64,000 nucleotides of DNA from Pseudophaeobacter arcticus DSM 23566. GTDB lineage: Bacteria > Pseudomonadota > Alphaproteobacteria > Rhodobacterales > Rhodobacteraceae. Position 1 is the stretch's first letter. Each line of letters opens with the position of its first letter. The notes below the pieces were generated by a model. That model worked only from the letters and a program-made list of their open reading frames with translations. It had not been told where the DNA came from and made no database searches. The stretch spans positions 124,001 through 188,000 of the forward strand of contig NZ_AXBF01000004.1 of the NCBI RefSeq assembly GCF_000473205.1. Reading direction: 5' to 3'. Below, piece by piece: positions 8,995-18,689 of this stretch. Position numbers and translations under genes: made by a program.

Positions 8995-10642
8995 AGGTGA
9001 CACGGCCTCCGCAGATGGTCAGCACCGGGCTGACAGTGCCAATTTCCTGCGGCGCGATGGTCTCGATATCGGCGGACAGCAGCACCAGATCTGCCAGGTA
9101 GCCGGGCTTTAGCTGACCTTTCCGGTCTTCGGCATGTTCGGCATAGGCCCCCTCCAGCGTGTAGGCAGAAAGTGCCTCCAGCACAGTAAAGCTCTGATCG
9201 GGCAGATCCGGCTCCCAGGGGGTGCGGGTCACGGCAGCCTGGATGCCTGCCAGTACATCAACGCGCGCGACCGGCCAGTCCGAGGCAAAGACCACATGTG
9301 CGCCGCTGTTTTTTACGCTGCGCCAGGCAAAGGACAGATGCCAGCGTTCGGGGCCAAACCGGCCTCTGGCGGGCTCTTCTGGAAAATCGAGCAGGCCCGG
9401 CACATGTGGCGGCTGCATCGAAGCAATCGCGCCAAGCTCCGCCAGGCGGGGGAGATCATCGCTATGGATCACCTCGATATGCTCGACCCGGTGTCGGGAA
9501 TCGCGGGGGCCATTTGCCGTCCGGGCTGCTTCGTAGCCATCCAGCACCCGGCGCACTGCCCCGTCGCCAATGGAATGGACCGCAATCTGCAAACCGCGGC
9601 GATCCGCTTCTATCGCCAGCTCGTTGAACTGCGCTTGGCTGAACAGGGGGTCACCCTTAAATTCGGGCCTGTCGGCATAGTCATCGACCATAAAGGCCGT
9701 ATAGGTTTCGCTAACCCCGTCGCAGAAAACTTTGACCATACCGGAATTGATCCAGTCGCCAGTATATGTCTCATGCATCATGCTGGCTTTTTCCAGCATG
9801 TCGATGGACATGAAGTTCTTGAAATGGAACGGGACTTTGATGCGGCAAGACAGATCGCCTTCGGCTTCGATTTCTTTAAGCAAATCGAGCGTGTAGAGAT
9901 TGCCGTCCATATTGTGGATCGAGGTGATGCCGTGACGGGCGCACCAGTCCAGGCCGCGCTTGATCGTCTCGCGGTCCGCTTTGCGATCTTCGTCACTGGG
10001 GGCGGGATTTGGCTCACCACCGGTGGACAGGCCGAGGCTGTTGCGATCTTCGCCAGCATAGACATCAATCGGGCCAAAGGCCTCGACCTCGCGCAGTTCG
10101 CCGGTGGCCAACCCGTCGGCGCCCATTACAATTTCATTGCCAGGGCCCAGGGTCTTCCCCTGCAAGAGGCCGGTCACTTCCAGCGCTTTGGTGTTCACCC
10201 ACATGGTATGATGGTCAAAGGTGACAATCGCCAAGGGCCGGTCTGCGACCATGCTGTCGAGCAAATGGCGGTCGAACGCGGCGCCATCCAGCATGTCGTA
10301 ATCAGCCCCCTGCGCATAAAGCACCTTAGCGTCGGGCTGGGCGAGGGCATGGGCCTGAACGGCGGCGCGGATCATCGCGGCGCCTTTCATTCCAGTTAGT
10401 TGCAGGTGCCCCAGCGACGCGCCGCCGCCAAAGACATGCATATGCGCTTCGACAAAGCCGGGGCTCAGCGTGGCGCCCTTAGCATCGACGACCCGAGTCG
10501 CCGGGCCTATCATTTCTACGATGTCGGCATCGGATCCGACGGCCAGGATTTTACCCTCTGCAACGGCAACGGCCTGAGCCCGCGGTTGGTCCGGATTCAT
10601 GGTCACCACACTGGCGCCTTTGATGATCAGTTCAGCATGCAT
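8984..10642 (-). CDS. Cytoplasmic YtcJ-type amidohydrolase (first gene of the ABC/GGT operon)
   Basis: 552 residues from the ATG at 10642, where the typical beginning [19 protein letters not shown] starts. The frame extends upstream to a TTG but that part looks like leader. It shares the amidohydrolase_3 plan with the exported enzyme at 1522-3363: EAHMHVFGG near residue 65, [11 protein letters not shown] near 365, FASDWPVA near 460 and [11 protein letters not shown] near the C-terminus. It has no signal peptide, so it should act on the imported substrate. It is the promoter-proximal gene of the operon, about 100 bp downstream of a TTGTATACAA palindrome. Confidence 0.88.
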   Translation of the reverse strand: MHAELIIKGASVVTMNPDQPRAQAVAVAEGKILAVGSDADIVEMIGPATRVVDAKGATLSPGFVEAHMHVFGGGASLGHLQLTGMKGAAMIRAAVQAHALAQPDAKVLYAQGADYDMLDGAAFDRHLLDSMVADRPLAIVTFDHHTMWVNTKALEVTGLLQGKTLGPGNEIVMGADGLATGELREVEAFGPIDVYAGEDRNSLGLSTGGEPNPAPSDEDRKADRETIKRGLDWCARHGITSIHNMDGNLYTLDLLKEIEAEGDLSCRIKVPFHFKNFMSIDMLEKASMMHETYTGDWINSGMVKVFCDGVSETYTAFMVDDYADRPEFKGDPLFSQAQFNELAIEADRRGLQIAVHSIGDGAVRRVLDGYEAARTANGPRDSRHRVEHIEVIHSDDLPRLAELGAIASMQPPHVPGLLDFPEEPARGRFGPERWHLSFAWRSVKNSGAHVVFASDWPVARVDVLAGIQAAVTRTPWEPDLPDQSFTVLEALSAYTLEGAYAEHAEDRKGQLKPGYLADLVLLSADIETIAPQEIGTVSPVLTICGGRVTYET

Positions 10643-10740
10643 TTGCTTTTGATATTTTCCCCTGGTTTGCGGCCCATTCGGTGCGCTTTTTCCCAGTGGA
10701 AACCTCTCTTCTGTTGATGGTTTCTTGTCGTGATACCTTT

Positions 10741-10750
10741 TTGTATACAA
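10741..10750. promoter_or_regulatory. Candidate GntR operator in front of the amidohydrolase/ABC operon
   Basis: TTGTATACAA is a perfect 10-bp palindrome 99 bp upstream of the first operon gene. FadR/FCD-type GntR regulators bind palindromes with GT-AC centres, and a GntR gene lies directly beyond this site. A related GTATACAAA sequence sits in front of the gntR gene itself (11761). Confidence 0.6.
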
Positions 10751-10987
10751 TGTGAAGAGAGATTTGACTTGTCAACACCTTTGCAGAGGGAATCCTCACC
10801 GAGGGTGCTGGTTGGAGTAGTCAGTGCCTAGAATTACCGCACAAGATGCAAATATCGCCAAGGTTGGGGATCCAGCGAAGCTGGCCATCGCAGGTGTTTC
10901 AGCAGAACTCAGAGGGGCAGGCGGGCAAGGCCATCGCGGCAATTTGCCCGACAGCCCCGTTTTCGAGCAATTGACCTGCTGAAAATA

Positions 10988-11686
10988 TTATTCGTGTTTG
11001 AGATAGGAATCGCGCAGATCGCTCCGGAGCCGCAACACTCTCAGGATCCCATCCCGCGACTGTTCGATATGGCGGCGGCTTTGCTGGCACGCCTGGTCGA
11101 CGTCACCTGCGGCGATGGCATCAAAGATGGCCCAGTGGTCCTCTCGTGCGGTTTTCCACTCGTCAAGCTGGGTCAGCTCCATCCAGACAAAAACCTGACA
11201 CTTGATCAACAACAGATCGATCGCATCCGCCAGCAGGCCATTGCCGCTGAAGCGGGCGATGGCGCGGTGGAAGTCGATGCCCATCTCCATCTCGGACATA
11301 CGCCCGCGTGGACTATGATCGGTTTGGGCCAGCGCGTCGCAATCGCTGAGCAACTGCCGCAACATTTGCACTTCTTCGGCGGTGATCCGCGCGACCGCCA
11401 ACCGCGTGGCATAGGCGTCAAGTTCGGCACGAAGGTCAAAAGCCTCGCCCAGCATCGTTTCATCGAACCGCACCACCGCGAAACCCGAGCGCGGCCGTTC
11501 GACCACCAGCCCGTCACGCTGAAGCCGGTTCAGCGCCTCACGGACCGGGGTGCGACTAACCCCCAGTTGATTGACAAGTTCCATCTCGGTCACCCGCTCA
11601 CCTGGTGACAGGTGGCCGGTCACGATCAGAGCCCGGATGGACTCATAGGTCGATTGTCGCAAACTTCCTGGCTCAATGCTGCTCAT
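10988..11686 (-). CDS. GntR-family regulator, FCD (FadR-like) subfamily
   Basis: 232 residues from the ATG at 11686; a TTG 14 codons upstream is also in frame. The N-terminal winged helix contains MELVNQLGVSRTPVREALNRL and the wing ERPRSGFAV. The C-terminal helical FCD domain keeps metal- or ligand-binding histidines, such as MGIDFHRAIAR and the late RRHIEQSRD. FCD regulators usually sense a small carboxylate. It is transcribed in the same direction as the operon downstream but separated by about 240 bp, and the shared GTATAC sites suggest that it controls both itself and the operon. Confidence 0.88.
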   Translation of the reverse strand: MSSIEPGSLRQSTYESIRALIVTGHLSPGERVTEMELVNQLGVSRTPVREALNRLQRDGLVVERPRSGFAVVRFDETMLGEAFDLRAELDAYATRLAVARITAEEVQMLRQLLSDCDALAQTDHSPRGRMSEMEMGIDFHRAIARFSGNGLLADAIDLLLIKCQVFVWMELTQLDEWKTAREDHWAIFDAIAAGDVDQACQQSRRHIEQSRDGILRVLRLRSDLRDSYLKHE

Positions 11687-11758
11687 TGGAGTCTCTATCG
11701 GCAATGTCTGCCCTTTAGTGTTACTCAATACCGGTTGACCGGCGTCTCCGCAAGTCGA

Positions 11759-11770
11759 CGGTATACAAAA
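11759..11770. promoter_or_regulatory. Second GTATAC-type GntR site upstream of gntR
   Basis: CGGTATACAAAA around 11759-11770 shares GTATACAA with the perfect palindrome at 10741-10750. It lies about 75 bp upstream of the gntR start, which fits autoregulation. The left half is degenerate. Confidence 0.45.
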
Positions 11771-11837
11771 AAGAAAACAAGCCGGAAGACGCCAGATGAG
11801 TCAGCCCACGAAGATCGCCTTCCCCCAACTCGGTCCG

Positions 11838-11975
11838 TCATGCCGCTGGGGAGGCTTTGTTCTTTTTCTGGTCAATGATTTTCGGAAACAAGTTACGCAC
11901 TTCTGTTTCCAGGCTTTCAAGGCTGCCGACCACATCTAGCATTTCCATGGTTCGAGCTTTTCCATTGTTAGACAT
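11838..11975 (-). CDS. Possible 45-residue small protein, unrecognised
   Basis: An ATG at 11975 opens a 45-codon frame whose product begins MSNNGKARTMEMLDVV and continues with an acidic/amphipathic stretch (SLESLETEVRNLF) and a lysine-rich end (DQKKNKASPAA). The composition is protein-like and helical, and the frame points toward gntR. There is no convincing ribosome-binding site and no recognised family. It adjoins a region of decayed genes, so it may be a fragment of something larger. Confidence 0.3.
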   Translation of the reverse strand: MSNNGKARTMEMLDVVGSLESLETEVRNLFPKIIDQKKNKASPAA

Positions 11976-11984
11976 TGTTCGCCA

Positions 11985-12550
11985 CCAGACAGATCGGCGC
12001 CGTTGAATGCGGTGCGGGTGATCTCCCCTTCATCGCTGCGGGGCGTGACAAGGCACGCATTCAGGCTGTTGTCGATAAAATCCCGGGAATTGAATCTGCC
12101 GATTATGAGGTGGTCGAAGTCGACCACACCGTCGAGGCTCTGACCGAGCTGTTCAAGGGCGCAGAGGTTGTGTCCAATATGGTCGGCCCCTTCATCAAAT
12201 ATGGCCCTGAGGTGGTGGAGGCTTGTTTGGCCGCAGGATGCCACTACACCGACACCACCGGAGAGCAGGACTGGGTTCTGAAATGCGAGCAGGACTGGGG
12301 GCGACAAGTTCGCAGAAAAGGGCCTGTTGCTGGTGCCCAACGTGGCGCAGATGTACACCACCGGCGAGATCGCGGCGAACATCTGTCTGGAAACACGTTG
12401 CAGGCCTATGCCGCGTTTTCGTTACTGCAACAAAAACCAGATCGGGTTGGCTTTGCCAGCGCCTGCCAAACCTTTGGCCACCGTCAGCTCCTGGGCCAGC
12501 TGCAAGCCTTTGGGCTGATCATGAAACCGAACCTGACCATTCAGGATTGA
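11985..12550 (+). pseudogene. Saccharopine-dehydrogenase-like (trans-acting enoyl reductase type) protein, decayed
   Basis: One frame reads AAGRDKARIQAVVDKIPGI and then AEVVSNMVGPFIKYGPEVV and CHYTDTTGEQDWV, the NAD-binding half of this family. Near 12300 the match moves to another frame (FAEKGLLLVPNVAQMYTTG). The original frame then resumes with VGFASACQTFGHRQLLG and a stop at 12550, which is the family's C-terminus. The first ~40 residues and roughly 200 central residues of a ~400-residue protein are missing. It is followed directly by similarly damaged acyl-CoA synthetase, thiolase and SDR genes, so a whole lipid- or steroid-catabolic operon has decayed here. Confidence 0.75.
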
Positions 12551-12622
12551 TCACGACATGGAGGCCGGTTGCCGCTCAGATTGGGCAACCGGCGCCCATC
12601 GTCTTTGCACAGGGGAAGTGTC

Positions 12623-13592
12623 ATGCGTTTGATTGATTTTCTAGACAAAGGGGCAAGTCTGGGCGCCAAGGCTCCCTGTCTGACGATGGCCGGACAAAGC
12701 CACAGCTATGGCGATGTCCAGGCCTTCAGCCATCGTGTTTCACATGCCTTGCAGCAGTCCGGCGTTGCTGCGGGAGACAAGGTGGCGATCCTGTCCTCGA
12801 ACGATCCGGTCGCATTCTCTTGTGTCTTTGGCATATCAAGAGCCGCCGCCGTGTGGTGCCCCATCAACCCGCGCAATGAACTTGCCGTGAACGCGGATCT
12901 TCTGGACGGGACGGACTGCAAGGTTCTGATCTTTTACAGCGATTATCACGAGATGGTCGCGGCGATGCAGAGCAAGCTACCAAAAATAACAGCCTGGGTC
13001 TGTCTTGATGCCGAATTGGATTTTGCCCAATCCCTCAAGGCTTGGCTTCCGACGGGTGAGATCGCAGCTGTCCATGTAGACCCAATTGACGATATTGCAC
13101 TGCTGCCAGGCACAGGCGGAACAACCGGGAAACCCAAAAGCGTCATGCTGACGGGTCGAAATATGGAAGTCATGAGCGCCATGACCCTCATGGGTTATCC
13201 ATTTTCGCAACGCCCGGTGTATTTGGCCGTCGCACCGCTGACCCACGCGGCGGGGGTGCTTTGCTTTCCTGTGATGGCAATGGGCTGCGAGATCGTGATC
13301 ATGAAAACGCCCGACATGGATACATTCCTTGATCTGATTGAGATCCACAAGGTCACGCTTACATTCCTGCCACCAACCGTCATTTACATGCTGCTGGACA
13401 ATCCACGCCTGGATTACAGCGATCTGAGTTCGGTGGAATGTTTCTGGTACGGTGCGGCACCCATTTCGCCGGTTCGCTCGCGCGACGCATTGGAACGATT
13501 TACCCAGATCGAGAGTCGGCAAGGTCATCAAGTCAGAAGTCCGGGAACGACTACGCGCGCAGGAAAATGCGGAAGGCCTTCAACATGGATGA
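12623..13592 (+). pseudogene. Acyl-CoA synthetase (AMP-binding enzyme) with internal deletion
   Basis: A good Shine-Dalgarno (AGGGGAAG) precedes the ATG. About 295 residues match the large domain of class I adenylating enzymes, including the P-loop-like LPGTGGTTGKPKSVMLTG and ECFWYGAAPISPVR. After about 13500 the frame becomes meaningless, while the neighbouring frame reads DLPRSRVGKVIKSEVRERL to a stop at 13592. That is the extreme C-terminus holding the catalytic A10 lysine (GK). Roughly 150-180 residues between the two parts, including the GQTE motif, are gone. The gene cannot give a working enzyme. Confidence 0.8.
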
Positions 13593-14307
<715 letters not shown>

Positions 14308-14318
<11 letters not shown>

Positions 14319-14358
14319 CGCGTTGTCATCTTTTATTTCAGGCCGCGTTAGGTGATGC
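14308..14358. repeat. Imperfect 15-bp inverted repeat at the end of the SDR remnant
   Basis: GCATCGCCTAACGCG (14308-14322) and CGCGTTAGGTGATGC (14344-14358) are complementary at 14 of 15 positions around a 21-nt AT-rich loop. No T-run follows. It could be the old operon's terminator stem or a scar of a mobile element. Confidence 0.5.
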
Positions 14359-14448
14359 AGTGATTTTTCATAATGCAGATCATAAGGATTATGGCGTGTA
14401 AACCACCGCATCGCCCTCAGGTTTGGATATGTGACGAGCCTTTGAAAC

Positions 14449-14545
14449 CTGGCCGGGCGGATGGCTGCACAGAGCATTGATCGCCTGGGCACGTTGCCAG
14501 ATCAGCAGTTCACGCAGGCGAAATAGCATGGCCGCGCCTTGCGTC
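14449..14545 (-). mobile_element. Fragment of an IS110-family transposase
   Basis: The minus strand reads QGAAMLFRLRELLIWQRAQ followed by AINALCSHP, closely resembling the R(E/D)LLIRQRTQAINALRGHL helix of IS110-family transposases. Nothing of the DEDD catalytic domain or of the element ends is recognisable nearby. Confidence 0.6.
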
Positions 14546-14596
14546 AGTCTGCGCCGATTGCCGTCCAAGGGTTACTTTGAGCAATAGTATTGCCTC

Positions 14597-14631
14597 CTAT
14601 AGCTCATAAATGTAATATATGTGAGCTATAG
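14597..14631. promoter_or_regulatory. Perfect 10-bp palindrome upstream of the fic gene
   Basis: CTATAGCTCA (14597-14606) and TGAGCTATAG (14622-14631) are exact inverted repeats around an AT-rich spacer. The right arm abuts the GAAAGGG ribosome-binding site of the Fic gene starting at 14650, so a bound repressor would block the promoter or translation start. Fic proteins of this type carry a C-terminal winged helix, so autoregulation is possible. Confidence 0.55.
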
Positions 14632-14649
14632 AAAGGGCATCTATACCTC

Positions 14650-15774
14650 ATGGCTTGGAATTGGACATTGCCGGGTTGGCCGGATTTCCGGTACGACGCC
14701 TCTGCTCTCGAATCGTTCGAACAGAAGTTTCTACTGTCGTCGGGGGAAATTCTTGGCGCGGTTCATCATGTCAGCCAGCCAGCACGCGAGCAACTGCGCA
14801 TCGAATTGCTCAGCGAAGAAGCAATGCAGACAAGCGCCATTGAGGGTGAAATTCTCGACCGGCTCAGCGTCCAATCTTCGCTGCGACGCCATCTGGGGCT
14901 CGCCCCTGACAGCTACCCTTCCAAGCCGCGCGAGCAGGGCGTGGCGGAAATGATGGTCGATGTCTATTCCGGCTTTGCGGATCTGCTGAGGCACGAAACA
15001 TTGTTCCGCTGGCACCGGATGCTGCTGTCCCATGATCGCCAATTGGAAACCATCGGCGCATATCGACAACACGCTGAGGCGATGCAAATCGTTTCCGGTC
15101 GCTTTGATAGGCCAACGATCCATTTCGAAGCGCCGCCCTCAGCACGGGTTATGCCTGAGATGGAGCGTTACGCCGCCTGGTTCAACAAGACCAGGCCGGA
15201 GGGGACAGAACCACTCCCGGCCCTGACCCGCGCAGGGCTCAGCCACCTTTATTTTGAGAGCATCCATCCCTTTGAAGATGGCAACGGTCGGCTCGGCCGC
15301 GCTCTGGCTGAAAAGTCGCTGGCGCAGAACATTGGTCAGCCAACCCTCATCGCGCTTGCCTTTACCATCGAAAAAGAACGCAAGGCTTACTACGCGCTGC
15401 TCGAACAGCATCAAAAGACGCTCGACGTCACAGCGTGGCTCATCTGGTTCGCGGAAATTGTTTTGACCGCCCAACAAGTTACACTTGATCGCGTGGGGTT
15501 CTTTATCAACAAGGCACGTTTCTATGATCGCCACAGAGACCAGTTGAACGCGCGCCAGGCCAAGGTCATCGCCCGGATGTTTCGGGAAGGCCCTGGCGGT
15601 TTCAAGGGCGGCCTCAGCGCCGAGAACTACCTCAAGATCACCGGAACCTCACGGGCAACCGCGACCCGCGATCTGCAGGACCTGGTCGAGAAGGGGGCGT
15701 TCAGCCGAACCGGCGAACGACGGCACACGCGGTACGGGCTAAATATCGACCAAGATGTTGAAAGTATCCAATGA
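14650..15774 (+). CDS. Fic-domain protein (DUF4172-Fic-winged helix), likely AMPylator
   Basis: 374 residues, apparently intact. The N-terminal ~110 residues look like the DUF4172 region, including a helix with EAMQTSAIEGEIL that carries the (S/T)xxxE(G/N)-type inhibitory motif. The Fic core has the catalytic motif HPFEDGNGRLGRAL near residue 208. The C-terminal ~70 residues form a winged helix (TGTSRATATRDLQDLVEKG). Fic enzymes transfer AMP from ATP to target hydroxyls and are silenced by the inhibitory helix. It stands alone between degraded genes and IS scraps with an exact palindrome at its promoter, which suggests a mobile stress or toxin-like module. Confidence 0.88.
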   Translation: MAWNWTLPGWPDFRYDASALESFEQKFLLSSGEILGAVHHVSQPAREQLRIELLSEEAMQTSAIEGEILDRLSVQSSLRRHLGLAPDSYPSKPREQGVAEMMVDVYSGFADLLRHETLFRWHRMLLSHDRQLETIGAYRQHAEAMQIVSGRFDRPTIHFEAPPSARVMPEMERYAAWFNKTRPEGTEPLPALTRAGLSHLYFESIHPFEDGNGRLGRALAEKSLAQNIGQPTLIALAFTIEKERKAYYALLEQHQKTLDVTAWLIWFAEIVLTAQQVTLDRVGFFINKARFYDRHRDQLNARQAKVIARMFREGPGGFKGGLSAENYLKITGTSRATATRDLQDLVEKGAFSRTGERRHTRYGLNIDQDVESIQ

Positions 15775-15921
15775 AACAGGGATGGCGCTGGGGATCTTGC
15801 GATGTTTTCCACCATCCGACTTTCATCAGCTCAGGACACTGCGGGTAATCCCCCCCCCGATCTTCAGGGGATGCGGAAGTAGAATTTTCTCGGCGCGATG
15901 AACGAGACGATTCCGATGAAT

Positions 15922-15990
15922 ATGACAGGAGTCAGCGAAGCCCAAATCATGGCTGTCCTACCCCGGAGCTGTCCGCGAACACGGCATCCG
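15922..15990 (+). mobile_element. Scrap of an IS3-family orfA
   Basis: The plus strand reads VSEAQIMAVL, a nearly invariant start of IS3-family OrfA proteins, followed after a gap and a one-base loss by an ELCREHGI-like stretch. No transposase core follows. The rest of 15775-16090 shows nothing recognisable apart from a run of nine C residues. Confidence 0.45.
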
Positions 15991-16090
15991 GCACTAAGCT
16001 TGGGCGCAAGGCCTGTGTTTGCAGGCCGGATCCAATCCAGAGGGTGAAGGGGCGAATGCCACTGCTCCATCCGACGAAACCAGACTGACT

Positions 16091-17800
16091 TCAGGACTTT
16101 GAAATCGCGACTTCAATGAGCGCCAGCCCCTTCTTCGCCGCGACGTGATCGAGAGCCTCGGTCAGGGCGTTGCGGAACTCGGCCACGGTCTTTGCGTGGC
16201 GCGCAAAAGCACGGGACGCCTCGGCGACTTTCACGAAGTTCGGGCTGGGCGAGAGGTCCGTCAGCGGCACCGTGTTGGCACGTGAGGCATGGCCGTCGGG
16301 GTAGACGTCGAGCACAGACTGACGCACCGCGCCCCATTCGGCGTTATTCAGCACCAGTACCAGCATCGACAGGTCAAGCGCCTCGGCGATCTGGTGGCAG
16401 GCGACGGGATTGGCGAACATGTAGGAGCCATCGCCCATGGTCGCCACTACCACCCGCTCGGGCCGCGCGAGGGCAAAGCCCATCGCTGCAGGGAAGCCCC
16501 AGCCGAGGCCCCCGGCATGCGGCCCGTCGAACCAGCTTTGATGTGTTTCGAGCTTCATCGAGGGCAGCTGGCAGCCGAGCTCTGAGAAGACGGACGCCTC
16601 GCGATCCTGCAAATGCAGCGACAGCTCGTGGCTGATCCAGCGCTTGGTCAGGGCCGTGGCATTTTCATCGGCCAGTGCCGCGTCGAAACGGGCCGTTCTG
16701 TCGGCCTCATTCGCCTGGGCGACGGCCTTGCCGCGGGCCGCCGCCGTGCCATCGCTGTCCGTGAATTTCGAAAGCGCGGCCTCAAGCGCGAGGATGGCGG
16801 GGGCAACCTCGCTGGTCACGCCCAGATCGCAGCGGAAATTGCGCACGCCCGAGCGTTCCTGCAAGGGACGCGGGCCGATCTGGATGACGGTGGTGTCTTC
16901 CAGCGGTTCCACATCTGTCGGCGCCCAGGGCGCCAGCACGTCGAGGCAGAGGATCACATCGGCCTTTTCCAGCCATGGGCGCGGGTCCGGCCCGGTTGCC
17001 ATCGGGTGCGTGGTTGATAGCGCCAGCTCCACGGCCCAGTATTGGCAGACCGGGATGCCCCATTCTGCCGTCAGGCGCGCCAGCGCGGCAAAGGCCTCCT
17101 GTGATCCCGCACCGTGTTGGGCAAAGATCACCGGGTGCTTTGCCTCCACCAGCAGCCGGGCGACCTCACCCATCGTGGCGGGGTCGGGCGCAATGGTGAC
17201 GGGGCGCATCTGCGGGCGACGCAGGGCGCCCTTGGCGGGCACCGTCTCGCAGAGGACCTCGCGCGGCAGGCTGATATAGACCGGCCCCTTGGACGTAGAG
17301 GCGGCGATGCCATGGGCGCGGTCGGTGACGTCAAAGACCTGTTCGGGGAAGCGCAGCTCGTAATCCCATTTGGTGGCCTCTCGGATCAGGCTGGCCTGAT
17401 CGAGCATCTCCTGTCCCCAGCCGATGGGCACGGTGCGGGCACCCAGCCGTCCTTTTTCCAGCGTCGGTGTGCGGCCCGAGAACAGCAGCATCGGGATGTT
17501 GTCGCAGGCAGCATTGATCGCGCCCATGGCCACATTCGCAAGGCCCACATTGGTGTGCACCATGACGGCCTGCGGGCGGCCCGTGGCCAGCGTATAGCCA
17601 TGCGCCATGCCGATCGCGGCGCTCTCAAACGGCACAGTGACGGTGCGCGGCAGCGACATTCCTTCGGCCTCGGCTTCGGATAAGCCTTCGATAACAGGGG
17701 GAAAATCGGTGCCGGAGTTGGTGAATACATAGTCCACGCCCAAGGCGCTGAAACGCGACAGCAGCGCAGCTCCGGCGGTCATTTTCTTATCGTCACTCAT
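16091..17800 (-). CDS. Thiamine-pyrophosphate-dependent enzyme (acetolactate synthase / 2-oxoacid decarboxylase-like)
   Basis: 569 residues from the ATG at 17800, preceded by GAGGCCGAG. The N-terminal domain has VDYVFTNSGTDFPPVIEG and the cofactor-activating glutamate in FESAAIGMAHGYTLATGRP. The C-terminal PP domain has the TPP/Mg motif GDGSYMFANPVACHQIAEAL ending at LNN. This is the full pyrimidine, central and PP architecture. The class includes acetolactate synthase, benzoylformate decarboxylase and relatives; none can be singled out. The nearby operon encodes a TRAP importer, a 2-oxoacid reductase homologue and an aldehyde dehydrogenase, so decarboxylation of an imported 2-oxoacid to an aldehyde is a sensible hypothesis. 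Confidence 0.85.
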   Translation of the reverse strand: MSDDKKMTAGAALLSRFSALGVDYVFTNSGTDFPPVIEGLSEAEAEGMSLPRTVTVPFESAAIGMAHGYTLATGRPQAVMVHTNVGLANVAMGAINAACDNIPMLLFSGRTPTLEKGRLGARTVPIGWGQEMLDQASLIREATKWDYELRFPEQVFDVTDRAHGIAASTSKGPVYISLPREVLCETVPAKGALRRPQMRPVTIAPDPATMGEVARLLVEAKHPVIFAQHGAGSQEAFAALARLTAEWGIPVCQYWAVELALSTTHPMATGPDPRPWLEKADVILCLDVLAPWAPTDVEPLEDTTVIQIGPRPLQERSGVRNFRCDLGVTSEVAPAILALEAALSKFTDSDGTAAARGKAVAQANEADRTARFDAALADENATALTKRWISHELSLHLQDREASVFSELGCQLPSMKLETHQSWFDGPHAGGLGWGFPAAMGFALARPERVVVATMGDGSYMFANPVACHQIAEALDLSMLVLVLNNAEWGAVRQSVLDVYPDGHASRANTVPLTDLSPSPNFVKVAEASRAFARHAKTVAEFRNALTEALDHVAAKKGLALIEVAISKS

Positions 17801-17817
17801 CTCGGCCTCGTGTATTT

Positions 17818-17856
17818 TCTCATATAGTGAGATAGATATCTCATAAATGATTGAGA
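17818..17856. promoter_or_regulatory. Four alternating TCTCA/TGAGA half-sites (IclR operator candidate)
   Basis: Between the iclR gene and the TPP enzyme gene four half-sites alternate: TCTCA 17818-17822, TGAGA 17828-17832, TCTCA 17839-17843 and TGAGA 17852-17856. Neighbouring half-sites form exact palindromes, including TGAGAT-AGAT-ATCTCA at 17828-17843. IclR proteins bind as tetramers to two dyads, which suits this layout, just upstream of the TPP enzyme start. Confidence 0.6.
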
Positions 17857-17884
17857 GCCCGGCGATATTTGTCAAGCGTCCTGA

Positions 17885-17918
17885 CAGGCTATTGCGGGAT
17901 CCAGGCTATTGCGGGATC
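17885..17918. repeat. Exact 17-bp tandem duplication over the iclR stop codon
   Basis: CAGGCTATTGCGGGATC occurs twice head to tail (17885-17901 and 17902-17918). The gene's last codons and TAG lie in the second copy, so the duplication leaves the protein unchanged. Confidence 0.9.
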
Positions 17919-18655
17919 GCGTTTGAAACTTCTTGTGCCGCCTCAGCGAGGCTTGCTGCAATGCGTGTCACGTGGTCCGTCGAAAAACGGCTGGCCATGC
18001 CAAAGGCCGAGAGTGTCAGGCGCAGCCCTCCGGCCTCGTCAAAGACCGGAACGGCCACGGCCCCGATGTCCGGCTCGCTTTCGCCGCGATTGCAGGCGAA
18101 TCCGTCCTGTCGCGCACCGTCGATTTCGCGGTTCAGGGTCTGGGCATCGGCCTTGGTCATCTTGCCGGTCCGGATCAAATCGCCGATCCGCGCGGCGCGC
18201 TCCGCAGGCTCCATATGCGCAAGCCAGAGCTTGCCCTGCGCCGAGACGTGAAGCTCCAGCATCCGGCCCACTTGGATGTTTACCGAGATCGGACGCGGCG
18301 CGATGGCCGTGGCCAGACAGACGACCCCCTCGCGGGTGATCTGCCCCGCCATGACGGATTCATTCAGGCGGCTGCTGATCTGGGCGATGACTGGCTGAAC
18401 AAGCGTCGCCAGCGGATTGGTGCGTTCCGCGATACGGCCAAGCTGCTCGATATGGTGGCCGAGGCTATAAGCCCCCCGACGTACCTGCACCACGGCCCCG
18501 ACTTCCTCCAGCGTGATGAGAAACCGATGCGCCGAGCTGGCGCTCATTTCCAGCGAACGCGCAACCTCGGCCGCCGTTACCTGCGGTTGCTGCTCCGAAA
18601 AGAGGTCGAGGAGTTCGAAGGCCTTGATCAGAGACCCGTTCATCGGTGTGGCCAT
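17906..18655 (-). CDS. IclR-family transcriptional regulator
   Basis: 249 residues. The N-terminal winged helix includes VTAAEVARSLEMSASSAHRFLITLEEVG. The C-terminal effector domain has the usual LHVSAQGKLWLAHM and the late IGAVAVPVFDEAGGLRLTLSAFG strand. GGAG stands 8 nt before the ATG. It lies upstream of the TPP enzyme gene in the same direction, with a cluster of palindromes between them. It probably responds to an aromatic or organic acid effector and controls the TPP enzyme gene; the effector is unknown. Confidence 0.88.
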   Translation of the reverse strand: MATPMNGSLIKAFELLDLFSEQQPQVTAAEVARSLEMSASSAHRFLITLEEVGAVVQVRRGAYSLGHHIEQLGRIAERTNPLATLVQPVIAQISSRLNESVMAGQITREGVVCLATAIAPRPISVNIQVGRMLELHVSAQGKLWLAHMEPAERAARIGDLIRTGKMTKADAQTLNREIDGARQDGFACNRGESEPDIGAVAVPVFDEAGGLRLTLSAFGMASRFSTDHVTRIAASLAEAAQEVSNAIPQ

Positions 18656-18689
18656 TCAGTTTGCTCCGAAGTTGGTGGACGACCTGACG

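Noticed and set aside
9134..10399. 421-codon open frame on the plus strand
   Set aside because: Antisense to the second amidohydrolase; Cys/His-rich low-complexity product without family features.
15849..15859. Run of nine C residues as a phase-variation tract
   Set aside because: It lies in a non-coding stretch of IS debris, not in or before a gene.
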